A DNA stretch of 64,000 nt from Actinokineospora baliensis (GCF_016907695.1 NZ_JAFBCK010000001.1:3031001-3095000); one strand, 5' to 3'; shown: positions 27,629 through 39,657, numbered from the stretch's first letter. The notes: generated by a model from the sequence alone, not told the origin. Numbers and translations are program-made.

Positions 27629-28971
27629 TCAGCCCACCCGCGCGACGCGGTCGATGGCGGCCAGCGGGATCGGCACCCAGTCCGGCCGGTTGCGGTGCTC
27701 GTAGCCCACCTCGTAGACCGCCTTGTCCAGCTCGAAAGCCCGCAGCAGCACCGGATCCGCGCGCGGGTCGGCACCGGCGGTGGCGTACCCGTCGCAGAAC
27801 GCCGCGCGGTTGCGGTCGGCCCACTCCGCGGCCCGGGTGAGCCGCTGGTTGTCGGGTTCCTCGCCCGCCAACAGGTGTAGCGCCGCGTAGTCGAAAGAGC
27901 GCAGCATCCCGGCGACGTCCCGCAAGGGGGACCGCGTACGGTTGCGCTCCGCCACCGGCGCGTCCGGTTCGCCCTCGAAATCGATGAGCACCCACCCGGT
28001 GGTCGTGCGCAGCACCTGACCCAGGTGCAGGTCGCCGTGCACCTGCTGGACCTGGGTACCCGGCAGCCCGCGCACCGCGTCGAACGCCGCCCGCAGCACC
28101 CCTTCCCGCTCGGCCAGCGCGGGCACCCGCGCCAGCGCCGCGTCCAGCCGCGCGTGCATCTCGTCGGCGCCCGCAGCCATCTCCGCGGGCCCCACGGTGT
28201 CCACGTCCAGCGCGGCGGCCAGGTCGGCGTGCACCGCGGCGACCGCGGCGCCCAACCGGTGGGCCTCACCGGCGAAGTCGCCGCCGACCTCGCCCGCGTG
28301 CAGGTCCGCCTCGGCCAGCAGGTCGCGCACCGACGCGGTCGCGGTCGCCCAGCCCTCCGCGGCGTCGCCGAGGTACCGCTGGGCGAACCCGAGCACCGTG
28401 CCCTCGGCCCGCACCACCGCCACCGGCTCGGCCACCTGTGCACTGCCCGCGCGGACCAGCGCCCGGTGCAGTTCCACGTCGCGGTTGGGGCCGGGAGCGG
28501 GCCGCCTATAGAGCTTGAGGATGTAGTGCTCGCCGAACACGATCGAGGTGTTCGACTGCTCCACCCCGACCGGCCGCGCCCGCAGCCCGGTCTGGACCTC
28601 CACCCCCGGCTCCGGCAGCCAGTCGAGGCCACCGGCCGCCGAGTGCTCGGCGAACAGCTCCAGCAGCCCGCCCATCAGCTCCGCGTCGTGCGTCGCGTCG
28701 TAGGCGTACGAGCCGTCGGCCAACCTGCCCACCACCGACGAGCGCAGGTGGTCGGGGACCTCGTCGGTCAGCCCGAGCAGCAGCTGGTAGCGCTCGTCGT
28801 CGGCGTCGAGCAGCACGTGCAGCAGCGCCGGGTCGCCGTCGACCAGCAGCGCGGCCCGCTCCACCCGCACACTCGCCACGTCCCGCCCCTTGGCCGCGAA
28901 CCAGCGCTGACCGGGCAACCAGCCGGGCAGGTCGGCGGCGAGGGAGGTGACCGCGGGCAGGGGTCGGGTGG

Positions 28972-28975
<4 letters not shown>
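27629..28975 (-). CDS. mak: maltokinase
   Basis: A 448-residue aminoglycoside-phosphotransferase-fold kinase that makes maltose-1-phosphate from maltose and ATP for GlgE. I use GTG 28975 because it overlaps the treS stop (GTGA). Features: N-terminal lid '[23 protein letters not shown]', '[20 protein letters not shown]' (ATP-binding lysine), the catalytic loop '[15 protein letters not shown]' and '[38 protein letters not shown]' (Mg ligands). Cotranscribed with treS, which supplies its maltose. Confidence 0.95.
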
Positions 28976-30771
<1,796 letters not shown>

Positions 30772-30950
30772 GCCTGTCGCCCTCGCCCCATGTCTCGGCC
30801 GTGTGCCAGCGTCGTCGATCCCGGCGGTCGCCTCCAGGGGGGCGGATCAGCCGGTCCGCAATGCGTACCACGTTTCCGCCGCGACGACCGCGCACCGCAC
30901 ACGCCCACTCACCCCCGACCGTCCGAAGTGGTCATTGCGGGTGGGGTGGT

Positions 30951-30966
30951 CCACCCGGGCGGGGGA
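30951..30966 (-). promoter_or_regulatory. shared upstream element of treS (also at 33127-33143 before glgE)
   Basis: On the minus strand TCCCCCGCCCGGGTGG, about 180 bases before the treS start. The identical 16-mer occurs 62-77 bases before the glgE start. The rest of this 326-bp gap holds the glgE terminator and no gene. Confidence 0.45.
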
Positions 30967-31049
30967 GACAGCTGCCGCCGTTGACGGGAGTACCCCCGCT
31001 GGCGGTGATCCATGCGGACCGGTGATCACGATCTCAGTGGGCGGACGCC

Positions 31050-31083
31050 GGGACCGCTCGGCGGGCGTTCACCGAGCGGTCCC
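31050..31083 (-). terminator. terminator after glgE
   Basis: A 12-bp perfect stem, GGGACCGCTCGG (31050-31061) with CCGAGCGGTCCC (31072-31083), loop 10, starting 14 bases beyond the glgE stop. It separates glgE from treS-mak. Confidence 0.75.
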
Positions 31084-31097
31084 GGCGCACCGGCCGG

Positions 31098-33065
31098 TCA
31101 CCGTCGGATGTGGACGATGTGCGCGACGCTGGCCCACGGGTCCAGCCGCACGTAGTTCGCCTGGCCCCAGCGCCAGGTCTGGCCGGTGACCTCGTCATAC
31201 GCGTTGTGCGCCGCGTCCGGGTCGAGCCCCAGCGCGGCGAGGTCGAGCCACAGCGTGCCCTCCTGCGGCGCCCTCGGGTCCAGGGTCACCACCACGACCA
31301 CGGTGTCCCCGGTGGCCGGGTCGGTCTTGGAGTAGGCGATCAGCGCGTCGTTGTCCACGTGGTGGAACCGCAGCGTCCGCAGCTGCTGCAGCGCCGGGTG
31401 CGCCCGGCGGATCGCGTTGAGCCGGGTGATCCACGGCTGCAGCGACCGGCCCTCGGCCAGCGCGCCCGCGAAGTCGCGCGGCCGCAGCTGGTACTTCTCC
31501 GAGTCCAGGTACTCCTCGCTGCCCTCGCGCACCGGCTGGTGCTCGTAGAGCTCGTACCCGGCGTACACCCCCCACGTCGGCGCCAGCGTCGCGGCCAGCG
31601 CGGCCCGGATCGCGAACATCGCCGGGCCGCCCACCTGCAGCGACTCGTGCAGGATGTCCGGGGTGTTGACGAACAGGTTCGGCCGCGCCTCGTCGGCGTG
31701 CGCGACCAGTTCGGTGCCGAACTCGACCAGCTCCTGCTTGCCGGTGCGCCAGGTGAAGTAGGTGTAGGACTGGGTGAACCCGAGCTTGGCCAGCCCGTAG
31801 AGCCGCGCCGGTCGGGTGAACGCCTCGGACAGGAACAGCACGTCCGGGGCGACCGCCTTGACCTGGCGGATCAGCCACTCCCAGAAGTCCGGCGGCTTGG
31901 TGTGCGGGTTGTCCACCCGGAACACCCGCACCCCCTGCTCGGCCCACATCAGCACCACCCGCAGCACCTCCGCGTAGAGGCCCTCCGGGTCGTTGTCGAA
32001 GTTGACCGGGTAGATGTCCTGGTACTTCTTCGGCGGGTTTTCTGCGTAGGCGATCGTGCCGTCCGGGCGGGTGGTGAACCAGTCCGGGTGCTTGATCACC
32101 CACGGGTGGTCGGGCGCGCACTGCAGCGCGAAGTCCAGCGCGACCTCCAGGTCCAGCTCGCGCGCCCTGGCCACGAACGCCCGGAAGTCCTCGAAGGTGC
32201 CTAGCTGCGGGTGGATCGCGTCGTGCCCGCCGTCGGCCGAACCGATCGCCCAGGTCGACCCCACGTCACCGGGCTTGGCCACCACGGAGTTGTTGGGGCC
32301 CTTGCGGTTCTCTTCACCGATCGGGTGAATCGGGGGGAGGTAGACGATGTCGAAGCCCATCGCGGCGACCCGGTCGAGCTCCTTGGCCGCGGTCGTGAAC
32401 GTGCCGTGCACCGGCTTGCCCTCGGTGTCGAGCCCACCGGTCGAGCGCGGGAAGAACTCGTACCAGGAGCCGTAGAGCGCGACCTTGCGGTCCACCCACA
32501 GCTGCAGCGGCTTGCCCTTGGTCACCAGTTCGCGCACCGGGTGCTGGTGCATCACCCGCCTGGTGGATTCCGCCAGCGCCTCGGCGATGCGCGCGGGCAG
32601 CGGCATCGACTCGTCGCGCAGCGCCCGCGCCGCCGACACCAGCAGTTTGCGGTCACCGCCGCGGTCGGGCCTGCGGCCGACGCGCTCCAGCAGCCGGGCG
32701 CCGACCTCCAGGTCGTTGGCCAGTTCCTCGGGCTGCTGCCCGGCGGCCACCTTCACCTCGACCGCGTGCACCCAGGTCGCCCACGGGTCGCTCCAGGCGT
32801 CCACCCGGAAGGTCCACAACCCCTCGGTGTCCGGGACGATGTCGGCGACCCACCGGTCGGGTTCCAGGCCGTCCGGGCGCATGCGCGTCCGGCGCGCCTT
32901 GCCGTCCTCGGGGCCCCGCCAGCTGATCGTCGCCGCGACCGCGTCGTGGCCCTCGCGCCACACCGTCGCCCGCACCGGGATGTGTTCGCCCACAACGGCT
33001 TTGCCGGGGTACCGGCCACAGGACACGAGGGGGGACACGTCATCGATGCCAAGCCGACCGCTCAC
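31098..33065 (-). CDS. glgE: alpha-1,4-glucan:maltose-1-phosphate maltosyltransferase
   Basis: A 655-residue GH13_3 enzyme that extends alpha-glucan with maltose-1-phosphate. The N-terminal domain N ('[21 protein letters not shown]') and helical insert precede the barrel '[21 protein letters not shown]'. The nucleophile is in '[21 protein letters not shown]', the acid Glu in '[22 protein letters not shown]' and the third acid in '[10 protein letters not shown]'. Divergent from glgP across 370 bp. With treS and mak it completes the trehalose-to-glucan route. Confidence 0.97.
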   Translation of the reverse strand: MSGRLGIDDVSPLVSCGRYPGKAVVGEHIPVRATVWREGHDAVAATISWRGPEDGKARRTRMRPDGLEPDRWVADIVPDTEGLWTFRVDAWSDPWATWVHAVEVKVAAGQQPEELANDLEVGARLLERVGRRPDRGGDRKLLVSAARALRDESMPLPARIAEALAESTRRVMHQHPVRELVTKGKPLQLWVDRKVALYGSWYEFFPRSTGGLDTEGKPVHGTFTTAAKELDRVAAMGFDIVYLPPIHPIGEENRKGPNNSVVAKPGDVGSTWAIGSADGGHDAIHPQLGTFEDFRAFVARARELDLEVALDFALQCAPDHPWVIKHPDWFTTRPDGTIAYAENPPKKYQDIYPVNFDNDPEGLYAEVLRVVLMWAEQGVRVFRVDNPHTKPPDFWEWLIRQVKAVAPDVLFLSEAFTRPARLYGLAKLGFTQSYTYFTWRTGKQELVEFGTELVAHADEARPNLFVNTPDILHESLQVGGPAMFAIRAALAATLAPTWGVYAGYELYEHQPVREGSEEYLDSEKYQLRPRDFAGALAEGRSLQPWITRLNAIRRAHPALQQLRTLRFHHVDNDALIAYSKTDPATGDTVVVVVTLDPRAPQEGTLWLDLAALGLDPDAAHNAYDEVTGQTWRWGQANYVRLDPWASVAHIVHIRR

Positions 33066-33435
33066 CGGTCAGGCTCCTCTCCGTCGGGTGCTTGCCCCCC
33101 AGTCTGCCGTGCGCGGGCCGATCCGACCCACCCGGGCGGGGGATCGATCTTGACAACGGCGGTGGCCGACCGGGGCGCTTCCAGGGGGACCACCACCGGA
33201 AGTACCCAGGCCGGACCAACCGGAACCGTCGTTGGGCCGACCGTGGCGTTGCCGTCGGGTGTCGGTCCTGTGTGGTCACCCGGTCGGGGCACGACGCGCG
33301 CGAGTGGCCTCGGCGACATTGCGACCATTCCCGGTCCGGCGCACGGGTGCTGATCAGCGGTTTCGCCGCGGTGCGCGCTCCGGGGCCCGCGCGCACGGCT
33401 TGCTCGATCCAGGCTGGCAAGTAGGGTCGGTCTCC
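33066..33435. other. 370-bp divergent promoter region of glgE and glgP
   Basis: No gene seen. It holds the TCCCCCGCCCGGGTGG element (33128-33143) shared with treS and a TTGACA hexamer at 33150-33155. I see no clear hairpin or riboswitch. Confidence 0.5.
33127..33143 (-). promoter_or_regulatory. shared upstream element of glgE
   Basis: Contains the same 16-mer (TCCCCCGCCCGGGTGG on the minus strand) as upstream of treS, here about 62 bases before the glgE ATG, near where a promoter or activator would act. Confidence 0.45.
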
Positions 33436-35976
33436 GTGAGAGCCGTACGTCGATTCACCGTCCGCGCCGGGTTGCCCGACCCGCTCGCCGATCTCGGGGT
33501 GCTCGCCACCAACCTGCGGTGGACATGGCACCCGCCGACCCAGGACCTGTTCGCCGATGTCGACCGCGACATCTGGGCGGCGGTGGGCGGCGATCCGCTG
33601 CACCTGCTCGCCCAGGTGCCCGCCGAGCGGCTGGAGCGACTGGCCACCGACCCCGGGTTCCTCGCCAGGGTGGGCGAGGTCGCCGCCGACCTGCGCCGCT
33701 ACCTCGGCGAGCCGCGCTGGTACCAGCGCCACGACACCGGGAACAACGGCGGCAGGCTGCCCGCGTCCATCGCCTACTTCTCCATGGAGTTCGGCGTCAC
33801 CGAGGCGCTGCCCAACTACTCCGGCGGTCTCGGCGTGCTCGCGGGCGACCACCTGAAGGCGGCATCCGACCTGGGTGTCCCGCTCATCGGCGTCGGCCTG
33901 CTCTACCGGTCCGGCTACTTCCGCCAGTCGCTCTCGCTCGACGGCTGGCAGGTCGAGCACTACCCGGTGATCGACCCGAACGGGTTGCCGCTGGAGCCGC
34001 TCACCGAGCCCTCCGGCGCGCCGATCCTGGTGCACGTGGCGATGCCGGGTGGGCGGGTGCTGCGCGCGCGGATCTGGCGGGCGCAGGTCGGCCGGGTGCC
34101 GCTGCTGCTGCTCGACTCCGACATCGAGGAGAACGCCGAGGACCTGCGCGGGGTCACCGACCGGCTCTACGGCGGCGACCAGGACCACCGGATCCGGCAG
34201 GAGATCCTCGCCGGGGTCGGTGGCGTCCGCGCGGTGCGCACCTACTGCGAGCTGACCGGCACGCCGCAGCCGGAGGTGTTCCACACCAACGAGGGCCACG
34301 CCGGGTTCCTCGGCCTGGAGCGGTTGCGGGAACTGGTGTCCGGGCAGGGACTGGACTTCGACCAGTCGCTCTCGGCGGTGCGCGCGGGCACGGTGTTCAC
34401 CACGCACACCCCCGTCCCGGCAGGCATCGACCGGTTCCCGGTCGACCTGGTCCAGCACTACTTCGGCGACGGCACGCTGCTGCCGGGCATCGACCTGCGC
34501 CGGGTGCTCGCCCTGGGCGCCGAGGACAACCCGGGCATGTTCAACATGGCGCACATGGGGCTGCGGCTGGCCCAGCGCGCCAACGGCGTCTCCCGCCTGC
34601 ACGGCGCGGTCAGCCGGGACATGTTCGGCGGGCTGTGGCCCGGCTTCGACACCGACGAGGTGCCGATCAGTTCGGTCACCAACGGCGTGCACGGCCCCAC
34701 CTGGGCGGCCCGCGAGATGACCGAGGTCATCGGCGACCCGACCGACGAGGGCTACACCGGGGTCGACGCCTCGGTGTCCGACGCCCGGCTGTGGGAACTG
34801 CGCGGCACGCTGCGCCGCCGCCTGGTCGACGAGGTCCGCAAGCGGGTCCGCGCGGCCTGGCTGCAGCGCGGCGCCTCGGCACTGGAACTGGGCTGGACCG
34901 ACACGGTCTTCGACCCGGACGTGCTGACCGTCGGCTTCGCCCGCCGGGTGCCGACCTACAAGCGGCTCACCCTGATGCTGCGCGACTCCGAGCGGCTGCG
35001 GGCGCTGCTGCTGCACCCGCAGCGCCCGGTCCAACTGGTCGTGGCTGGCAAGTCCCACCCGGCCGACGACGGCGGCAAGGCCCTGATCCAGCAGATCGTC
35101 CGCTTCGCCGACGACGCGGGCGTGCGGCACCGGATCGTGTTCCTGCCGGACTACGACATGAACATGGCCCGCTACCTCTACTGGGGCTGCGACGTCTGGC
35201 TCAACAACCCGATGCGCCCGCTCGAGGCGTGCGGCACCTCCGGCATGAAGGCGGCCCTCAACGGCGGCCTCAACCTGTCCATCCGCGACGGCTGGTGGGA
35301 CGAGTTCTACGACGGCAGCAACGGCTGGGCCATCCCCACCGCCGACGGCATCACCGACCCCGTCCGCCGAGACGACCTCGAAGCCGCGGCGCTGTACGAA
35401 CTCCTCGGCTCCCAGGTTGCACCGCTGTACTACGACCGCGACGCCGCCGGGGTACCCACCCAGTGGATGGCGATGGTCCGCCACACCCTGTCGTCCCTGG
35501 GGCCGCAGATCCAAGCGACGCGGATGGTGGGCGAGTACGTCGAATCCGCCTACGCCCCCGCGGCCGCCGCGGGTGCCCTCGCCCAAGCGGACGACTTCCG
35601 GGTAGCCCGCGACCTCGCCAACTACCGCGGCCGCCTCTCCGGCGCGTGGCAACGGGTCCGCGTCGTCGACTGCGAACTGGCCGTCGAGGACAACCACTCC
35701 CCGGTAATAGGAGAAATCGTCCGCGTCAACGCCACGGTCGACCTCGCGGGCCTCGGCGCGGGAGACGTCGAAGTCCAAGCGGTCATCGGCCGAGTAGGCG
35801 ACACCGACGACCTCTCGGACGTGGTGACAGCGGTAATGCACCCCACCGAGGGCGGCCGGTACACGACGGAACTGGCACTACCGCACGCGGGCGCGCTGGG
35901 CGTGACCGCGCGGGTGCTGCCTAAGCACGGGTTGCTGGCTACTCCGGCGGAACTGGGCAAGGTAGTCTTGGCCTGA
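33436..35976 (+). CDS. glgP: alpha-glucan phosphorylase
   Basis: An 846-residue GT35 phosphorylase of the long actinobacterial/archaeal type with an N-terminal DUF3417 domain ('VRRFTVRAGLPDPLADLGVLATNLRWTWH'). It releases glucose-1-phosphate from alpha-glucan. 'IAYFSMEFGVTEALPNYSGGLGVLAGDHLK' and 'HTNEGHAGFLGLERLREL' are conserved, and the PLP lysine is in 'EACGTSGMKAALNGGLNLS'. GTG 33436 is chosen over earlier in-frame codons since it begins the conserved N-terminus. The last 250 bases use more A-ended codons. From memory, corresponds to Rv1328 beside glgE. Confidence 0.95.
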   Translation: MRAVRRFTVRAGLPDPLADLGVLATNLRWTWHPPTQDLFADVDRDIWAAVGGDPLHLLAQVPAERLERLATDPGFLARVGEVAADLRRYLGEPRWYQRHDTGNNGGRLPASIAYFSMEFGVTEALPNYSGGLGVLAGDHLKAASDLGVPLIGVGLLYRSGYFRQSLSLDGWQVEHYPVIDPNGLPLEPLTEPSGAPILVHVAMPGGRVLRARIWRAQVGRVPLLLLDSDIEENAEDLRGVTDRLYGGDQDHRIRQEILAGVGGVRAVRTYCELTGTPQPEVFHTNEGHAGFLGLERLRELVSGQGLDFDQSLSAVRAGTVFTTHTPVPAGIDRFPVDLVQHYFGDGTLLPGIDLRRVLALGAEDNPGMFNMAHMGLRLAQRANGVSRLHGAVSRDMFGGLWPGFDTDEVPISSVTNGVHGPTWAAREMTEVIGDPTDEGYTGVDASVSDARLWELRGTLRRRLVDEVRKRVRAAWLQRGASALELGWTDTVFDPDVLTVGFARRVPTYKRLTLMLRDSERLRALLLHPQRPVQLVVAGKSHPADDGGKALIQQIVRFADDAGVRHRIVFLPDYDMNMARYLYWGCDVWLNNPMRPLEACGTSGMKAALNGGLNLSIRDGWWDEFYDGSNGWAIPTADGITDPVRRDDLEAAALYELLGSQVAPLYYDRDAAGVPTQWMAMVRHTLSSLGPQIQATRMVGEYVESAYAPAAAAGALAQADDFRVARDLANYRGRLSGAWQRVRVVDCELAVEDNHSPVIGEIVRVNATVDLAGLGAGDVEVQAVIGRVGDTDDLSDVVTAVMHPTEGGRYTTELALPHAGALGVTARVLPKHGLLATPAELGKVVLA

Positions 35977-35989
35977 GCCATGGTTTTGG

Positions 35990-36019
35990 GACGGCCACCT
36001 CGCTCGCGGGGTGGCCGTC
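35990..36019 (+). terminator. terminator after glgP
   Basis: A 10-bp stem, GACGGCCACC (35990-35999) with GGTGGCCGTC (36010-36019), loop 10, 14 bases past the stop. Confidence 0.7.
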
Positions 36020-36780
36020 TCGCGTTGTGGGGTTGTGGTTGTTGGCAGGGCGTGCTGGCGAGTTGCCTGTTCGCGGGCGGCCGCCAGGCGTGCCCTAGGG
36101 CAGAGGCTCACTGAGTCGGATGCGACCTGGGGCCTGGTAGGTGTGGCCGTTCGTTGGGTGGCTGGCTCGATCTTGCGGCTGTGGGTGTCGAGGGTTTGTG
36201 TTGGGCGCGGCGTGGTTTTGGCGGCCGTTGTTCGCGGGTGGCCGCTGTGTGCGGTGGGCGTGGGTGTCCAGGGCAGGGACTTGCTGAGTCGGGTGCGACC
36301 CGGGGCCTGGTTGGTGTGGCTGTTCGTGGGTGTGGCTGTCTGGCCGTTGCGGCCGTGGTTCTGGCGACACAGGCGGTGGGTGGGCGCGGCGCGGTCTTGG
36401 TGGCTGCGTTGTTCGGCTGTGGCCTTGTTCGCGCAGGGTGGCTGTTCTGCGGTTGTGGTTGTTCGGCGGGGTGTGGCGTGCGAAGGGTCGCAGGCGAACC
36501 GGTTCGGGCGAGCCATGGTCATTGGCGGCTGCCTTGTTCGCCGCGTGGTCGATATCGGGTGTGTCTGCGAGGGGCCTAGGGCAGCGCTCGCCGCGTGCCC
36601 AAGGCTTGGGCCTGTTGGCGTGCTTGCGGCCGTCTGTTCCGCGTTGTTGTGCGGCGGGGTGTGGCCGCGTGGGGGATTGCCAGACGGCAGCAGTGTTCGC
36701 TGGGCGTCCTGCGTTGCGGGACACATGACCTCGGGCGTGGCGGTTGCCCTGTCCGTGAAGTGGCCGCCGGGTGTTCTGCG
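36020..36780. repeat. gene-free GT-rich region with a duplicated segment
   Basis: No gene is supported. Sequence around 36091-36155 (AGGGCAGAGGCTCACTGAGT, then GCGACCTGGGGCCTGG) recurs about 173 bp downstream at 36264-36327 (AGGGCAGGGACTTGCTGAGT, then GCGACCCGGGGCCTGG). A weaker third match lies near 36571-36620. Strand asymmetry is strong: the top strand is G+T-rich throughout. Overlapping open frames on both strands are artefacts. Confidence 0.6.
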
Positions 36781-37926
36781 TCAGCCGATGTCGAGGCGGG
36801 TGCGGGTGTCGGCGACGCGGGGCCACCAGGGGACCACCTGTTCGGCCTCGGCCAGGGCCGCTCGGGCCGCCTTGTTGTCGCCGGCTGCCATGTGGGCTCG
36901 GGCCAGGGTGGCCAGGTCGTCGGCTCGGCCGAGGCGGTCGTCGCAGGTGTCGGCGGCGTGGCGGGCCAGGAGGATGGCTTTGGCGGTGTTGCCGAGGACC
37001 AGTTCGCGCAGCGCCCGGCAGCCGTCGAGGCGGTGGGTGGGGTAGCCGAGGGTTTCGGCGTTCTCGAGGGCCTGGTCGGCGGTGCCCATGCCCAGTTCCG
37101 GGTCCAACTGGCCGGACTCGACCGTCGCGTACGCCAGGCTCGCCAGAGCCGCGAACGACACCGCCGCCTCCTGCGGTGTCTGCGTCGCGTCCCCCGCGAT
37201 CGCCATGGCCTGCAGCAGCGCCTCCGCGTACCGCCCCTGCGCCTGCAGCACCAGCACCCGCGCCGCCGTCGCGGTGCGCAGCTTCGGGTACCGGTCGGCC
37301 AGTTCGGCGGCCATCGCGGCCGCGCGGGCGAGGTCGCCCTCCTGCACGGTGTCCACGGTGGCCGTCACCAGCGCCGCCGCCTCCAGTTGGTCGGCTTGGG
37401 CGCCGGAGAGCCGGGGCAGGTTGAGCACCAGCCACCCGGTCGAGGTGGACCCGGGGAGCTTGCGCGGCACCATCGCGTGCGCCACGGTCGCCCCGCAAGC
37501 GATTGCGACCCCCAGGGTGAACCCGTTCGACACCGCGAACGCCGCCGCCACCGCGGTCGCGATCGCCAGCACCGCCGAACACACCGCCGCGCCCCACATC
37601 CGCATCCGCGCGGGCGCCCGACCCGGTCCGACCGACACCGACAGCAGGATCGGCACCGCCCGCAACACCACCGCGCGCCGCGGTGTCGTCCAGTCCGCGA
37701 GGCGGGTCCCGACGCCGATGACCACCTTGTGCACCCGCGCGCGCAGCGCCACCGCGCCCACCAGCATGCCCACCTGCAGCGCGAGCAGCCCCAGCAGCAG
37801 CCCGACCAGTTCACCCAGCACGCCGAGCCCGATCTCCCCCGCCGAGCGGTAGCCGAGCGCGGCGGCACCGCACACGATCGCGGTCAGGATGGTGAGGGGG
37901 TGACCGAGCACCCGGGTAAGACGCAC
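36781..37926 (-). CDS. membrane protein with TPR-like cytoplasmic domain
   Basis: About 381 residues (GTG 37926; a TTG at 37932 is also possible). Residues 1-60 and 100-150 hold about four hydrophobic helices ('LGVLGELVGLLLGLLALQVGMLVG', 'AVLAIATAVAAAFAVSNGFTLGVAIACGATVAHA'), with a peptidase-M50/RseP-like 'RARVHKVVIGVGTRLADW' between them but no HExxH. Residues 190-380 are helical repeats ('AAALVTATVDTVQEGDLARAAAMAAELADRYPKLRTATAARVLVLQAQGRYAEALLQAM', 'DDLATLARAHMAAGDNKAARAALAEAEQV') of the TPR type. Function unknown; may be a degenerate site-2-protease-like scaffold. Confidence 0.75.
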   Translation of the reverse strand: MRLTRVLGHPLTILTAIVCGAAALGYRSAGEIGLGVLGELVGLLLGLLALQVGMLVGAVALRARVHKVVIGVGTRLADWTTPRRAVVLRAVPILLSVSVGPGRAPARMRMWGAAVCSAVLAIATAVAAAFAVSNGFTLGVAIACGATVAHAMVPRKLPGSTSTGWLVLNLPRLSGAQADQLEAAALVTATVDTVQEGDLARAAAMAAELADRYPKLRTATAARVLVLQAQGRYAEALLQAMAIAGDATQTPQEAAVSFAALASLAYATVESGQLDPELGMGTADQALENAETLGYPTHRLDGCRALRELVLGNTAKAILLARHAADTCDDRLGRADDLATLARAHMAAGDNKAARAALAEAEQVVPWWPRVADTRTRLDIG

Positions 37927-38001
37927 GAGCAACAGACGCCCGACGCGGGGGCGGGGTTCCGCAGGTCAGGGACATGAGCAATCCCCGTATATCGTGGTGG
38001 C

Positions 38002-38607
38002 ATGTTCGTGAAGGTCTGCGGCTTGCGCACCCCCGAGGACGTCGACACCGCGGTCTCGGCGGGCGCCGACGCGATCGGTTTCGTCTTCGCCGCCAGCCCC
38101 CGCCAGGTCACCGTCGAGCAGGCCAGGTCCCTGGCCGCCAGAGTCCCCGCCCACGTCCTGACGGTCGGCGTCTTCCTCGGTGTGCCCGCGGACGAAGCGG
38201 GGCGCACGACGCTGGACGCCGGGCTCGGCGCGGTGCAACTGCACGGCGACTACCCGCGCTCGGCGTTCGACGCGGTGGCGGGCCTGCCCCTCAAGGTGAT
38301 CCGGGCCGTCTCCACCGCCCAGACCACCGACCTCGACTCCTGGGGCGCCGACCTGCTCCTGCTCGACTCGCCCGTCGCCGGGTCCGGCGAACGCTGGGAC
38401 ACGTCCACTGTGGACGGTGTGGTCGGCCCGTGGCTCCTCGCGGGCGGCCTGACCCCCACCAACGTCGCCGAAGCGATCGCCCGCACTCACCCCCACGGCG
38501 TGGACGTCTCCAGCGGCGTCGAATCACGCCGAGGCGTCAAGGACCCGGCCCTGATCCGCGCTTTCCTAGCGGCGGTGCGCGACGCGAGCCCGCACGAGTC
38601 GGTCTGA
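38002..38607 (+). CDS. trpF: phosphoribosylanthranilate isomerase
   Basis: A 201-residue (beta/alpha)8 enzyme of tryptophan synthesis. Catalytic Cys in 'MFVKVCGLRTPEDVDTAV', 'GADAIGFVFAASPRQVT', 'VQLHGDYP', catalytic Asp in 'WGADLLLLDSPVAGSG' and phosphate-binding 'WLLAGGLTPTNVAEAI' / 'GVDVSSGVESRRGVKD' are all present. Most actinobacteria do without a dedicated TrpF because PriA serves both HisA and TrpF functions, so its presence is notable. It stands alone, away from other trp genes. Confidence 0.93.
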   Translation: MFVKVCGLRTPEDVDTAVSAGADAIGFVFAASPRQVTVEQARSLAARVPAHVLTVGVFLGVPADEAGRTTLDAGLGAVQLHGDYPRSAFDAVAGLPLKVIRAVSTAQTTDLDSWGADLLLLDSPVAGSGERWDTSTVDGVVGPWLLAGGLTPTNVAEAIARTHPHGVDVSSGVESRRGVKDPALIRAFLAAVRDASPHESV

Positions 38608-39258
38608 GCAGCCCCCGAATCCAGCTTACTGGCGGGCTCCGACAAGACGGGTGCGTTGAGCGGCGGGCTGTGGACAACTCGGTGCGTTGCCCGGCGACGC
38701 TCGACAGCGCAAGATCAAACCGGTCCTGGCAGCCCCCGAATCCAGCCTACCCATGAAGTCCGACAAGGCGGGCGTGCTCGGCTGCGCCCTGTGGACAACT
38801 CGGTTCGCCGTACCCGTCTTGTCAGACCTCATCGGTAGGCTGGATTCGGGGGCTGCTCAGGCCAATTCGATCTTGCGATGGCCTGCCGGACGAGACGGAT
38901 TCGCAAGGCCTTCGACGCGAACTCGGTGGCAGCGCTGGGGTTCATCCCGGGCGCGGTCAGCCGAGCCTCCTCCGCGGCGGGCCCGGTGAGCGCAACACAA
39001 GATCAAACCGGGCCTGGCAGCCCCCGAATCCAGCCTACCGGCGAGCGCCGACGAGACGGGTGCGCTGAACAGCGGCCTGTGGACAACTCGGTGCGCCGCC
39101 CGGTGGCCGCTCGACAACGCAAGATCGAACTGGTCTGAGCAGCCCCCGAAACCAGCTTACCGGCGAGGGCCGATGAGGCGGGCGGGTTGCGGGGCGGCCT
39201 GTGGACAACGTGGAGGGTGGGTAACGTGGAGTGCGGACAAGTCGGAGTGCCGGACGGG
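38608..39258. repeat. cluster of DnaA-box repeats (five repeat ends, four perfect DnaA boxes)
   Basis: No gene. Copies of GCAGCCCCCGAATCCAGCYT begin near 38610, 38730, 39018 and 39139 (last one diverged), and one inverted copy (TAGGCTGGATTCGGGGGCTG) lies near 38836. Each unit is followed, about 40-60 bases on, by TGTGGACAA, the complement of the actinobacterial DnaA box TTGTCCACA: 38669-38677, 38790-38798, 39078-39086 and 39200-39208. The cluster sits between the convergent 3' ends of trpF and the rhodanese gene. Confidence 0.85.
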
Positions 39259-39657
39259 TCAGGGGATGGCGGGGGTTCCGCCGGGTTGGGTGGGTAGGCC
39301 CGCCGCTTGCCAGGCTCGGTAGCCGCCGATGAGGTCGGTGGCTCGGGGCAGACCCAGGCGTTTGAGGTCTCGGGCGGCGAAGCTGGAGGCGTAGCCCTCG
39401 TTGCACAGGACGACGACCGTGGTGTTGGGGGTGAAGCCGTCGATGCGGTGGTCGCCCGCGGGGTCGAGGCGCCATTCCAGGTGGATGCGCTCGATGGGCA
39501 GCGCGCCGGGGATCTCGCCTTCGTCGCCGCGGTTGGCTATGGGGCGGATGTCGACCAGCAGCGCTTCGCCGCTGGTCTGCAGGGCGTGGGCGGCCTCGGG
39601 GGTCAGCCGGGTCAGGTCGGCGCGGGCGGCGGCCAGTTGGTCGTCGACGGCGCTCAT
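39259..39657 (-). CDS. rhodanese-like sulfurtransferase
   Basis: A 132-residue single-domain rhodanese. 'EALLVDIRPIANRGDEGEIPGALPIERIHLEWRLDP' is the CH2A-type region, and the active-site loop is 'VVVLCNEGYASS', with Cys about residue 85. It transfers sulfane sulfur, e.g. thiosulfate or persulfide. Its ATG overlaps the stop of the cysteine dioxygenase gene (ATGA), so it likely handles sulfur products of cysteine catabolism. Confidence 0.9.
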   Translation of the reverse strand: MSAVDDQLAAARADLTRLTPEAAHALQTSGEALLVDIRPIANRGDEGEIPGALPIERIHLEWRLDPAGDHRIDGFTPNTTVVVLCNEGYASSFAARDLKRLGLPRATDLIGGYRAWQAAGLPTQPGGTPAIP

